NCBI RefSeq assembly: GCF_002608565.1
Contig: NZ_LIXM01000012.1
Span: 1-64,000 of the forward strand
From: Vibrio sp. PID17_43
GTDB taxonomy: Bacteria > Pseudomonadota > Gammaproteobacteria > Enterobacterales > Vibrionaceae
Direction of reading: 5' to 3'
Length of the DNA: 64,000 nucleotides
Shown: piece after piece, positions 46,593 through 55,303 of the stretch
Numbering within the stretch: position 1 is the first letter of the stretch
Layout of the letters: the number at the start of each line of letters is the position of its first letter
Notes under the pieces: generated by a model
What the model was told of the DNA's origin: nothing
Databases searched by the model: none
Seen by the model: only the letters and a program-made list of their open reading frames with translations
Program-made: the position numbers and the translations under genes

Positions 46593-47561
46593 ATGATGAA
46601 TACTAAACGTTTACTCGCTACTGCCGTATTAACCGCTACTACTGCTTTTTTACCTACCACTGTTCTCGCTAGCACGGCAACGGTTGCGGTTTCTCAAATC
46701 GTTGAGCACCCAGCACTCGATGCGGCAAGGCAAGGCCTACTAGATGGTTTGAAAGCCAAGGGCTACGAAGAGGGCAAGAACCTAGAGTTTGATTATAAGA
46801 CTGCGCAAGGGAACCCCGCTATTGCGGTGCAAATCGCACGCCAGTACGTGGGTGAAAACCCTGATGTGTTGGTAGGAATAGCGACGCCATCAGCCCAGGC
46901 TTTGGTCTCTGCGACTCGTTCCATTCCCGTGGTGTTTACAGCGGTAACGGATCCCGTGGGTGCAAAATTGATTCAATCCATGGAACAGCCTGGTAAAAAC
47001 GTGACGGGCTTGTCTGATTTATCGCCTGTCGCGCAACACGTCGATTTAATTAAAGAAATTCTGCCAGCGGCTAAAACGATTGGTGTTGTTTATAACCCTG
47101 GTGAAGCAAACGCTGTAACGTTAGTTCAGTTGCTTAAAGAGAGTGCTCAAGCAAAAGGACTGCAAGTGGTAGAAGCAACGGCGCTTAAAAGTGCGGATGT
47201 TCAATCTGCAACGCAAGCTATTTCAGAAAAATCGGATGTCATTTATGCGCCGACAGACAATACAGTAGCAAGTGCGATTGAAGGTATGATCGTCGCCGCT
47301 AATCAAGCTAAGAAGCCTGTATTTGGTGGTGCGACGTCGTACGTTGAAAAAGGTGCAATTGCAGGTTTAGGTTTTGATTATTATCAAGTGGGTGTGCAGA
47401 CGGCTGACTATGTAGCGGCGATTTTAGAAGGGCAAGACCCGGGTAAGTTAGACGCTAAAGTCGCGACTGGGTCTGACTTAGTGGTAAACGAAAAGGCGGC
47501 AAGCAAGCTTGGTATTGCATTACCAAGCTCTGTAGTGAAACGTGCGACGAGCATGCAGTAA
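46593..47561 (+). CDS. ABC transporter substrate-binding protein (TrpX-like family)
   Basis: A 322-residue periplasmic protein of the ABC_sub_bind (PF04392) type. The start MMNTKRLLATAVL follows AGGAG; a frame seven codons longer begins at 46572. The signal peptide ends around PTTVLA before STATVAV. HPALDAARQGLLDGL, VFTAVTDPVGAKL and YAPTDNTVASAIEGM are family-like. Relatives in streptococci (TrpX) bind tryptophan or related aromatics; the ligand here is not known. It forms an operon with the permease and ATPase that follow. Confidence 0.85.
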   Translation: MMNTKRLLATAVLTATTAFLPTTVLASTATVAVSQIVEHPALDAARQGLLDGLKAKGYEEGKNLEFDYKTAQGNPAIAVQIARQYVGENPDVLVGIATPSAQALVSATRSIPVVFTAVTDPVGAKLIQSMEQPGKNVTGLSDLSPVAQHVDLIKEILPAAKTIGVVYNPGEANAVTLVQLLKESAQAKGLQVVEATALKSADVQSATQAISEKSDVIYAPTDNTVASAIEGMIVAANQAKKPVFGGATSYVEKGAIAGLGFDYYQVGVQTADYVAAILEGQDPGKLDAKVATGSDLVVNEKAASKLGIALPSSVVKRATSMQ

Positions 47562-47616
47562 GAGTGGTTTTTAGGTCGGCATAATGTCGACCTAATTTGT
47601 GCAGAAAGGAGCAGTT

Positions 47617-48552
47617 ATGTCTGCATTTGCATTTTTTGGTGCGCTCGAGATAGGCCTTATCTATGGTTTGGTTGCCTTGGGCGTTTACCTTACGTTTCGT
47701 GTTCTCGATTTCCCTGACTTAAGTGTCGATGGCAGTTTCCCTATGGGGGCTGCGGTCGCGGCTACGGCCATTATCGCGGGCATCAATCCTTGGCTTGCAA
47801 CCGGTATGGCGATTATTGCTGGTGGCATGACAGGGTGGGTAACGGCTTTCCTTGCCGTCCGTTGTGGCATTTTACATCTACTGGCATCCATTCTTACTAT
47901 GATTGCGGCGTTCTCCATCAACATTCGCATCATGGGGAAACCCAACGTGGCGCTTTTGGGCGAAGAGACGATCCTAACACCATTTGAAGCTATAGGAGAT
48001 CCTATCTACATCCGACCTCTGGTCGTGGGGGTGTTGATTTTACTTTCCGCACTGTTTGTTGTACGTCTTCTAAACAGCGACTTCGGCTTGGGTTTAAGAG
48101 CGACCGGGGTGAACGCTCGAATGGTGGCAGCGCAAGGTGCGAGTACAGGCATTTATACCTACTTTGGTTTGGCGCTATCCAACGGTTTTGTTGGTTTTGC
48201 TGGTGCTTTGTTTGCTCAAACCAACAGTTTTGCTGATGTGACCTCCGGCGTTGGCACCATTGTCGTTGGTCTTGCTGCGGTTATTTTAGGGCAGACTTTA
48301 ATTCCTGGCAGAAAGATTTGGGTTGCGGTATGCGCCGTAATTATCGGCTCGATCTTATACCGACTCGCTGTCGCATTTGCGTTGAGTTCGGGTATGTTTG
48401 GCTTGCAAGCATCCGACCTTAATCTAGTGACTGCTGTGTTGGTTGCGGTGGCGTTGATTGTCCCCAAACTTAAACAGAGTATGAAAGCCAGACAACGAGT
48501 GTCGGATGCGAAACAATCGGCATCTAAAAACGAGTCCGGGGAGGCACTATGA
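47617..48552 (+). CDS. ABC transporter permease (BPD_transp_2/LivH-like)
   Basis: A 311-residue permease with about eight helices, of the LivH/RbsC type rather than the OppB type. It has LDFPDLSVDGSFPMGAAVAA near the N-terminus and the cytoplasmic loop LGLRATGVNARMVAAQG, which is the ATPase-contact region. ATG at 47617 follows AGGAGC; an earlier start at 47599 would overlap the ribosome site. The stop overlaps the start of the next gene (ATGA). Confidence 0.88.
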   Translation: MSAFAFFGALEIGLIYGLVALGVYLTFRVLDFPDLSVDGSFPMGAAVAATAIIAGINPWLATGMAIIAGGMTGWVTAFLAVRCGILHLLASILTMIAAFSINIRIMGKPNVALLGEETILTPFEAIGDPIYIRPLVVGVLILLSALFVVRLLNSDFGLGLRATGVNARMVAAQGASTGIYTYFGLALSNGFVGFAGALFAQTNSFADVTSGVGTIVVGLAAVILGQTLIPGRKIWVAVCAVIIGSILYRLAVAFALSSGMFGLQASDLNLVTAVLVAVALIVPKLKQSMKARQRVSDAKQSASKNESGEAL

Positions 48553-49343
48553 TCGAGCTTAACAATATTCAAGTGACTTTCAATCCAGGCACCATTTTGG
48601 AAAATCGTGCATTAAAAGGCGTATCATTGGTAGTGCCTGAGCATCAGTTTTTGACCGTGATTGGTTCAAATGGTGCGGGTAAATCTACCTTGCTAGGCGC
48701 GGTCACAGGTGAAACGCCGATGATTGGCGGGCAGGTGATCATTGATGGTCAAGATGTGACGCGAAGAACCGTGTTTCAACGAGCCACCCAATGCGCTCGT
48801 GTTTTTCAAGACCCACTTGCAGGAACCTGTGGTGATTTATCCATCGAAGAGAACATGGCGCTGGCTTATATGCGAGGTAAACATCGTGGCTGGGGGATGG
48901 CATTGTCGGCTAAACGACGCAAAGTGTTCCAAGAACGAATTAGCATTCTTGGGCTTGGTTTAGAAGATCGATTAGGCGACAGTATTGGTTTACTTTCTGG
49001 TGGTCAACGACAAGCGGTAAGCCTAGTCATGGCGACCTTATCAGATAGTAAACTTTTACTGCTTGATGAGCACACAGCGGCACTCGATCCTCGTATGGCA
49101 GCATTTGTTATCGATCTAACCAAGCGCATAGTGAATGAGTTCGACCTGACGGTGATGATGGTGACGCACTCGATGAAAGACGCGTTAGCATGTGGAGACC
49201 GAACCGTGATGCTCCACCAAGGCGAAATTGTGCTCGATGTGGCGGGAGAGTCACGAGCCAATATGGAAGTCTCGGACTTGTTGGAAATGTTCTCTAAAGT
49301 CCGAGGGGAAGAGCTCGCTGACGACAGTCTGTTGTTAAACTAG
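48549..49343 (+). CDS. ABC transporter ATP-binding protein
   Basis: A 264-residue ABC ATPase with Walker A GSNGAGKS, signature LSGGQRQA, Walker B LLLLDEHTAALD (Glu to His-adjacent form: DEH, with the catalytic Glu present) and H-loop THSMKDALACG. It completes the importer. Its start overlaps the permease stop by 4 bases. No terminator is visible straight after it; the region beyond is the GGDEF remnant. Confidence 0.9.
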   Translation: MIELNNIQVTFNPGTILENRALKGVSLVVPEHQFLTVIGSNGAGKSTLLGAVTGETPMIGGQVIIDGQDVTRRTVFQRATQCARVFQDPLAGTCGDLSIEENMALAYMRGKHRGWGMALSAKRRKVFQERISILGLGLEDRLGDSIGLLSGGQRQAVSLVMATLSDSKLLLLDEHTAALDPRMAAFVIDLTKRIVNEFDLTVMMVTHSMKDALACGDRTVMLHQGEIVLDVAGESRANMEVSDLLEMFSKVRGEELADDSLLLN

Positions 49344-49377
49344 GCCGAGTCAAAACACGAACGACACCTACCAAGTG

Positions 49378-49423
49378 ATCCTCCTTAAGAAAAGTTCTGA
49401 TACGGTAATTTCGTAAGGAGGAT
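49378..49423. repeat. 10-bp inverted repeat at the left edge of the GGDEF remnant
   Basis: ATCCTCCTTA (49378-49387) and TAAGGAGGAT (49414-49423) are perfect complements, 26 bases apart. The right arm contains a consensus Shine-Dalgarno TAAGGAGG, but no start codon lies at a proper distance. It may act as a terminator-like structure after the ABC operon or be a trace of rearrangement. Confidence 0.5.
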
Positions 49424-49694
49424 TTATCGGCAAAAGATCCCATGACAGGGTTGCTTAACCGACGAGGAATGCAAACCGTCTGGCGCAACAAAATAACCAA
49501 GAAAAATATTGCTCTGGCTGTCTCAATCGATTGTATCGAGTTCAACAAAGGTTATCGAGCTAGGTTTTACGGTTTCTGGTGGTGTTGCCTTTAAGTCATC
49601 TAGCAAGCTTGAGCATTTTGATGAACTGTTCAAAATTGCGGACAAAAAACTTTATCAAGCCAAAACGACGGGTAAGAATAAAATTTGTTTCTAA
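49409..49694 (+). pseudogene. Decayed GGDEF (diguanylate cyclase) domain remnant
   Basis: In the first frame, codons from 49409 read FRKEDLSAKDPMTGLLNRRGM, the typical start of a GGDEF domain (pattern DPLTGLxNRR), and run on to IALAVSIDCIEFNK. A second frame beginning near 49550 reads LGFTVSGGVAFKSS and FDELFKIADKKLYQAKTTGKN, the C-terminal end of the same domain, and stops at 49694. The middle, including the GG(D/E)EF catalytic loop, is absent and the frames do not agree. The remnant is about 95 codons against the usual 160-170. It cannot make c-di-GMP. Confidence 0.82.
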
Positions 49695-49713
49695 GTAAAA
49701 CTGTTCAGTAAAA

Positions 49714-49737
49714 GGGCGATTAAATCGCCCTTTTTTA
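49714..49737. terminator. Terminator between the GGDEF remnant and dusC
   Basis: GGGCGAT and ATCGCCC (49714-49730) form a short stem with Ts on both strands. Confidence 0.82.
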
Positions 49738-49746
49738 TGTATTCAA

Positions 49747-50715
49747 TTACGCCGTGCAGTTTACGCTAGCATGGAGACGATCACGGTAATGTTGGATGTG
49801 TTCTACAATAGGTGCGGCTTTGTTGAAAATGCGAATTTCACGGAACAGTTCATTGGCTTCTGGGTACGCTTGACGTAAGTAAGAGAACCACTGTTTTACG
49901 CGATTCGGATAATACAAGCCTTTGTCGCCTTTCATTTCAAACTGAGAGTAGTAAATCAGCAAATCAACGACTTCTGACCAAGGCATTGGCTGGTGGTTGT
50001 ATTTCACTATATTGCCAAGGTTAGGAATGTTGAATGCACCACGGCATACCATCAAAGAATCGACACCTGTGGTTTCAATACAGCGTTGACCATCTTCGTA
50101 GCTCCAAATCTCGCCATTCGCAATCAGTGGGATACTGAAGCGTTCGCGGATCTGCGTAATGTATTCCCACTTGATTTCAGATGCTTTATACCCACCTTGC
50201 TTAGTACGAGCATGGACAGTTAGCTCATTCGCACCAGCGGATTGAATGGCATCGACAATCTCAAAACAGTCGTCAGGATTTTCCCAACCTAAGCGGATTT
50301 TAGCCGTAACTGGGATATCACTTGGCACCGCATCACGGCACGCTTTTACGATGTTATGAATGAGTGCTGGATGTTGCAATAGCGCAGCACCCCCCTTGCT
50401 TTTATTTACCAAGCGGGCTGGGCAACCAAAGTTCAGGTCAACACCACGAGCACCAAGTTCGGCTGCTTTGATGGCGTTCTCTGCCATCCAGTTCGGGTCT
50501 TGACCAAGCAGTTGAACATGCACGGGAACACCTGGTAAAGTTTGCGAGCCTTGCAGGAGTTCTGGGCATAAACGATGAAATACGTGATCAGGCAGAAGTT
50601 GGTCAACTACTCGAACAAATTCTGTCACACACAGGTCATAGTCGTTTATTTCGGTCAGGATTTGGCGCATCAAATGATCCAAAACGCCTTCCATCGGGCC
50701 TAATACAACTCGCAT
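49747..50715 (-). CDS. dusC: tRNA-dihydrouridine(16) synthase
   Basis: FMN enzyme that reduces uridine 16 of tRNA. The 322-residue protein begins MRVVLGPMEGVLDHLMR (FMN-binding barrel), with the catalytic Cys in VDLNFGCPARLVNKSKGG, LTVHARTK, and PLIANGEIWSYEDGQRC. The sequence follows E. coli DusC closely, including DYDLCVTEFVRVVDQLLP. Single gene, convergent with the GGDEF remnant. Confidence 0.95.
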   Translation of the reverse strand: MRVVLGPMEGVLDHLMRQILTEINDYDLCVTEFVRVVDQLLPDHVFHRLCPELLQGSQTLPGVPVHVQLLGQDPNWMAENAIKAAELGARGVDLNFGCPARLVNKSKGGAALLQHPALIHNIVKACRDAVPSDIPVTAKIRLGWENPDDCFEIVDAIQSAGANELTVHARTKQGGYKASEIKWEYITQIRERFSIPLIANGEIWSYEDGQRCIETTGVDSLMVCRGAFNIPNLGNIVKYNHQPMPWSEVVDLLIYYSQFEMKGDKGLYYPNRVKQWFSYLRQAYPEANELFREIRIFNKAAPIVEHIQHYRDRLHASVNCTA

Positions 50716-50866
50716 AGCTTGCCTAATACCGTTTGATAATTAAAGAGGGGGGCGATTGTAGCGATGTCCACTAAGTTTGTCATTAACTACAGGTGACGCC
50801 TTCAGAATCTGGTATCTGAAATCGACTGAGGTATAATGCCGCCAAATTCAGGGGAAACCAGACGTC

Positions 50867-51475
50867 ATGCAATACACATTGATTGAGAAAAGAGAAGTTC
50901 AACTAGAGGTATCTTCACTGTTTATGGAAGGTGCAGTACTTGCTGCTAATCTGACAACGAAGCCTTTGACTCCGGAAACTTGGTTAGAGCCACTGTTAGG
51001 TGACCGTTTTAAAGCGATTCAGCCTGCGGTGGAAGCGCAGATTCACAAACAGCATAACTATATTTTATGCAATGAATACTCGATTCTTGCTTTGACGGAA
51101 AGCCGTACGGACCAATTGGCAGACTTTGCTGAAGGCTTTATGTCGGTTTGGTCAATGATTGAAGAACAGTGGCAAGGCGTCGAGCTTAATGATGGATTGC
51201 AACGCATGCTGCAAGCGCTGTTGACGACCATGATGCTGGCTATCGATGAAGACCAGACTCAACAGCAGATGCGAGATGCAGGCATTGAAATACCGCCAAC
51301 GCTAGCTGATTTGGTTGACCAGCTGGATTTGATGATTAATGAAGTTGCACTCGGTGCCGATGAGTTGATGGTAGGCAAAAAATCAAAGAGCTTGAATCCA
51401 TTTAAAGAGGTCGGTCGCAACGACCTTTGTCCTTGCGAAAGTGGCAAGAAGTTCAAGCAGTGTTGCGGTAAGTGA
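50867..51475 (+). CDS. YecA-type (UPF0149) protein with SEC-C zinc motif
   Basis: A 202-residue cytoplasmic protein. The N-terminal part (about 10-165) is helical like the UPF0149/YgfB-YecA family (FAEGFMSVWSMIEEQWQG, LDLMINEV). The last 25 residues are a SEC-C motif, GRNDLCPCESGKKFKQCCGK, which binds zinc as at the end of SecA. The function is unknown; such proteins sometimes interact with the ribosome or Sec machinery. AGGGGAAACC precedes the ATG. Confidence 0.82.
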   Translation: MQYTLIEKREVQLEVSSLFMEGAVLAANLTTKPLTPETWLEPLLGDRFKAIQPAVEAQIHKQHNYILCNEYSILALTESRTDQLADFAEGFMSVWSMIEEQWQGVELNDGLQRMLQALLTTMMLAIDEDQTQQQMRDAGIEIPPTLADLVDQLDLMINEVALGADELMVGKKSKSLNPFKEVGRNDLCPCESGKKFKQCCGK

Positions 51476-51490
51476 CCGAATACAAAATAA

Positions 51491-51516
51491 AAAGCCGACC
51501 TAGTGGTCGGCTTTTG
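51491..51516. terminator. Bidirectional terminator
   Basis: AAAGCCGACC (51491-51500) with GGTCGGCTTT (51505-51514), T runs on both strands, between convergent SEC-C and dsbB genes. Confidence 0.87.
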
Positions 51517-51553
51517 CTATTCTTTGGTTGGCGTTTTATCGTCAACGGCTGAT

Positions 51554-52090
51554 TTACTGAATTGGATTTTTACGTTTGTTACTAAAGAACTGAGCAATCA
51601 AAATAAACGCAAGAGCAACCAAGTTACCAGCAAAGATCACAACTAACCATTGAGGCATCGAAAGACCTAAGAATTGCCAAACGATCTTCGAACAGTCACC
51701 GTAGGCTTCAAACATCCAAGGAACCCATTGGTTGAGAGGAGCCCAGCTTGGGAAAGTTACGAACAGGTCACAAGTCGCGAACGGGGATGGGTTAAACTGA
51801 TAGTCCACATGCTGTAATGCTAGCTGTAGGCCTTTGTATGCGCTTGCTCCCCATGCCGCTAATCCCAACCAACGGATTATTGGATTGTTAGGTGCGATAA
51901 GACCAATCAGCGCTGCTGCGCTAATTCCCATCATTGCCACGCGCTCATAAATACACATCACGCATGGTGATAACATCATCACATGTTGGAAAAACAGGGC
52001 GCAGACTTCGAAAAATAAGATAGCGAGAAGAAGGAGCAACCAAGATAAGCGTCTCTTTGAAAACTGATTCAGTGCTGTAAAAATCGTCAC
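51554..52090 (-). CDS. dsbB: Disulfide bond formation protein B
   Basis: Four-helix inner-membrane protein that reoxidises DsbA and passes electrons to quinone. The 178 residues include the N-terminal loop pair Cys43/Cys46 (CVMC) and the second periplasmic pair Cys107 and Cys133. The ubiquinone-binding Arg50 follows CVMCIYER. It lies after nhaB on the same strand, behind a terminator. Confidence 0.96.
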   Translation of the reverse strand: MTIFTALNQFSKRRLSWLLLLLAILFFEVCALFFQHVMMLSPCVMCIYERVAMMGISAAALIGLIAPNNPIIRWLGLAAWGASAYKGLQLALQHVDYQFNPSPFATCDLFVTFPSWAPLNQWVPWMFEAYGDCSKIVWQFLGLSMPQWLVVIFAGNLVALAFILIAQFFSNKRKNPIQ

Positions 52091-52117
52091 GGTTTTATTC
52101 CTGTTTGAAATAGAAAA

Positions 52118-52142
52118 AAGCTCTGATTACTCAGAGCTTTTT
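52118..52142 (-). terminator. nhaB terminator
   Basis: AAGCTCTGA (52118-52126), TTAC loop, TCAGAGCTT; the minus strand continues with a T run. Confidence 0.87.
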
Positions 52143-52174
52143 ATCGTGGATAAGTTTCCTTATCAACTTATATT

Positions 52175-53761
52175 TTAGTGACCGCCTGACAAAGCGGGCG
52201 TTAGATCACCTGTGCTCGGCATAATCCAACCTGCTTCGTAGAAGAAAGCAGTGGCAGGTTCAAGGAAGAAAATGATGCCCATCATGCCAACGAGTGCCAG
52301 TACGATCGTATATGGTAGCGCCATGATGACCATGCGTCCGTAAGATAGACGAACCAGAGGAGCCAACGTTGACGTTAGTAGGAATAGGAATGCCGCTTGA
52401 CCGTTTGGCGTTGCAACCGATGGTAGGTTTGTTCCTGTATTGATTGCTACTGCCAGCAAGTCAAACTGATTACGTGTAATTTGACCTTCAATTAGCGCCG
52501 TTTTCACTTCGTTGATGTAAACCGTACCAACGAATACGTTGTCAGATACCATTGAAAGTAAGCCGTTAGCCACATAGAACATCGCTAACTGAGTACCTTT
52601 GTCCTCTACGGCAAGTACCGCATCGATAACCGGTTTAAACAGTTCCTGGTCGATGATCACTGCAACGATAGCAAAGAATACGGCAAGAAGTGCGGTAAAT
52701 GGCAGAGCTTCTTCAAATGCTTTGCCCATTGAATGCTCTTCGATGATTCCAGTAAAGGCTGTCGCCAGTACGATAACCGATAGACCGATCAACCCAACGG
52801 CAGCCAGGTGAAGTGCTAATGCCGTAATCAACCAAACAGCGATGATGCCTTGTACCCACAGTTTAGCGACGTCTTGGTTAGTACGCGTCGTGCGTTCTTC
52901 AAGGTCAAAGTCCATTAGGATCTTGCGTACGTTATCAGGCAATTTTGCACCGTAACCAAATACATTAAGTTTCTCAACGAAAGCACAAGTAAGTAGGCCA
53001 CAGAAGAATACAGGCAGTGTTACTGGTGACATTCGAATTAGGAACTCACCAAAGTTCCAACCTGCTTGGCTAGCGATGATCAAGTTTTGTGGTTCACCAA
53101 CCATGGTGGTTACCCCACCTAGAGCAGTACCTACACCCGCATGCATAAGCAATGAACGTAGAAACGCACGGTAGTTTTCTAAATCGTCGCGAGTCAGTTC
53201 AGTGATGGTGTCATCTTTAGTGTGGTCGTGATCGCCTATAGGGTTACCAGAAGCAACCTTGTGGTAAATTGCATAAAAGCCTACCGCTACGCTGATCACA
53301 ACGGCAATCACTGTCAACGCATCTAAAAAGGCGGACAAAAATGCAGCAGCAAAACAGAATGCAAGTGAAAGCAGAGTTTTTGAACGAATGCCAAGCAGAA
53401 TTTTTGTGAAGATAAATAGCAAGAGGTTCTTCATGAAGTAGATGCCGGCTACCATGAATACCAACAATAGTAAGACTTCAATGTTGGCAACAAGCTCGTG
53501 CTTTACCTGCTCCGCACTTGTCATACCAATTGCTACGGCTTCAATCGCCAGCAGGCCACCTGGCTGAAGTGGATAACATTTCAGCGCCATTGCCAGTGTG
53601 AAGATGAATTCAGCAACAAGCAACCAACCCGCCAAAAATGGGTCAATTAGGAAGAAAACAATCGGGTTAACAATAAGAAAGGCGATAATGGCAACTTTGT
53701 ACCAATCAGGCGCTTTACCAAGGAAATTCTTGATAAAGGCATTTCCGAGCGATATCGGCAT
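52175..53761 (-). CDS. nhaB: Na+/H+ antiporter NhaB
   Basis: Electrogenic Na+/H+ antiporter (3 H+ : 2 Na+ in the E. coli enzyme). Start [22 protein letters not shown] at 53761 gives 528 residues, the Vibrio NhaB size; the frame runs 19 codons further upstream. About twelve helices; [38 protein letters not shown] and [29 protein letters not shown] are core motifs. It is divergent from fadR, as in E. coli, with a long intergenic region. Confidence 0.96.
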   Translation of the reverse strand: MPISLGNAFIKNFLGKAPDWYKVAIIAFLIVNPIVFFLIDPFLAGWLLVAEFIFTLAMALKCYPLQPGGLLAIEAVAIGMTSAEQVKHELVANIEVLLLLVFMVAGIYFMKNLLLFIFTKILLGIRSKTLLSLAFCFAAAFLSAFLDALTVIAVVISVAVGFYAIYHKVASGNPIGDHDHTKDDTITELTRDDLENYRAFLRSLLMHAGVGTALGGVTTMVGEPQNLIIASQAGWNFGEFLIRMSPVTLPVFFCGLLTCAFVEKLNVFGYGAKLPDNVRKILMDFDLEERTTRTNQDVAKLWVQGIIAVWLITALALHLAAVGLIGLSVIVLATAFTGIIEEHSMGKAFEEALPFTALLAVFFAIVAVIIDQELFKPVIDAVLAVEDKGTQLAMFYVANGLLSMVSDNVFVGTVYINEVKTALIEGQITRNQFDLLAVAINTGTNLPSVATPNGQAAFLFLLTSTLAPLVRLSYGRMVIMALPYTIVLALVGMMGIIFFLEPATAFFYEAGWIMPSTGDLTPALSGGH

Positions 53762-54401
53762 GATAATTCTCTTTATAACAAAATTATGAATAGACACTAA
53801 AAAATAGTGCTCAAGCATCTGTTTATTAGACTTATTGGTTAGTCCTTTAAAACAATAACTTAGAAAAACAACAATTCATTGAATTTTTGTAGTCTTGCCA
53901 AGTTACTTCCCCTGAACCTGAGCACCGCTCATTTTTGACCGCAACTCTACACTCGGACGCTTATTAGTCAATAACAAACCTTAATGCAACAGACTAAACT
54001 GGTTTTTCATTGTAATAACGCGATCAAAACGGCGTTACTATACCATGAAAAGGTGGGAATTAAGCACTTTGAATTGCAAACGCAACCCAATTGCGAAAAA
54101 TGATAAATTAAAAAATAATATTAATCGTTTTACACAATTTTATTTTGCAAATGGTGAGTATTAAAATGTGACAGAGTAAACTCTATTTTTCTTGAGATTG
54201 TAGCTTGTGTTGAGTTGGTAAAATATAGATTTTGCCAACTTGGTTCCAAATAGGCGGAATTTCAATTCGAACTAATATATAGAGCATTAACTCTATATTG
54301 GCAAAGCGTTTCATTAATGGATCGTTAATTTTCTCAAATCGTTAAGTAGTGGTATGATGAGTCGTATCGACCCTTAGAAATCAATACTGGATAAATATAG
54401 A
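53762..54401. promoter_or_regulatory. nhaB/fadR divergent control region with several dyads
   Basis: A 640-base AT-rich gap with no gene. Near fadR there is AGTTGGTAAAA (54213-54223) facing TTTTGCCAACT (54230-54240), an 11-bp dyad with one G-T mismatch. A TTGGTTCCAA palindrome overlaps its right flank (about 54240-54249). An 8-bp dyad follows: ATATAGAG (54277-54284) and CTCTATAT (54291-54298). These look like protein-binding sites or leader hairpins within 200 bases of the fadR start. FadR autoregulation or another regulator is possible; no consensus FadR operator was identified. Confidence 0.45.
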
Positions 54402-55241
54402 ATGGTCATTAAGGCTAAGAGCCCTGCAGGATTCGCAGAAAAATACATAATCGAGAGCATTTGGAACGGCCGTTTTCCTCCTGGCTCAATTTTACCCGCT
54501 GAACGTGAGCTGTCTGAACTTATTGGTGTTACACGTACGACTCTACGTGAAGTATTACAGCGTCTAGCACGTGATGGATGGCTGACAATCCAACACGGAA
54601 AACCAACAAAAGTGAATCAATTTATGGAGACCTCTGGTCTGCACATTTTGGATACACTGATGACTTTGGATGTCGACAACGCAACCAACATTGTAGAGGA
54701 CCTACTTGCTGCGCGTACTAACATCAGTCCTATTTTTATGCGCTATGCGTTTAAAGCAAACAAAGAGAGCTCAGAGCGTACCATTAAGAACGTTATCGAG
54801 TCTTGTGAAGCTTTGGTTAATGCTTCGTCTTGGGAAGCGTTTATCGCGAGCTCACCTTATGCAGACAAAATTCTGCAAACAGTGAAAGAAGACAACGAAA
54901 AGGACGAAGCAAAGCGCGAAGAAATTCTGATTGCTAAAACGTTTAACTACTACGATTATATGTTGTTTCAACGCTTAGCGTTTCATTCTGGAAACCAGAT
55001 CTACGGTTTGATCTTTAATGGATTGAGAAAACTGTACGATCGTGTCGGTAGTTACTACTTCTCAAACCCGATATCTCGTGAACTCGCGTTGAAGTTTTAT
55101 CGTCAATTACTGGAGACGTGCGAAACCGGTGAGCGTGATCAGCTACCAATCGTCATTCGCCACTACGGAATGGAAAGTGCGCAAATCTGGAATGAGATGA
55201 AAATGCAACTGCCAACCAACTTTACAGAAGACGACTGTTAA
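54402..55241 (+). CDS. fadR: Fatty acid metabolism regulator FadR
   Basis: GntR-family regulator that represses beta-oxidation and activates unsaturated fatty acid synthesis genes; long-chain acyl-CoA releases it from DNA. The N-terminal winged helix (about 5-75) includes [30 protein letters not shown]. The C-terminal helical acyl-CoA domain is longer than in E. coli (279 against 239 residues). The extra segment lies around residues 138-177 ([21 protein letters not shown]) and is the Vibrio-specific insertion known to create a second ligand site in V. cholerae FadR. Confidence 0.96.
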   Translation: MVIKAKSPAGFAEKYIIESIWNGRFPPGSILPAERELSELIGVTRTTLREVLQRLARDGWLTIQHGKPTKVNQFMETSGLHILDTLMTLDVDNATNIVEDLLAARTNISPIFMRYAFKANKESSERTIKNVIESCEALVNASSWEAFIASSPYADKILQTVKEDNEKDEAKREEILIAKTFNYYDYMLFQRLAFHSGNQIYGLIFNGLRKLYDRVGSYYFSNPISRELALKFYRQLLETCETGERDQLPIVIRHYGMESAQIWNEMKMQLPTNFTEDDC

Positions 55242-55264
55242 GTTTCTCTTATTTAGTTTTCAGA

Positions 55265-55294
55265 AACCGCAGGTGTGAAAGCCTGCGGTTTTTT
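55265..55294. terminator. Bidirectional terminator after fadR
   Basis: AACCGCAGG (55265-55273) with CCTGCGGTT (55282-55290) and Ts on the plus strand. Confidence 0.87.
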
Positions 55295-55303
55295 ATTTCG
55301 TGT

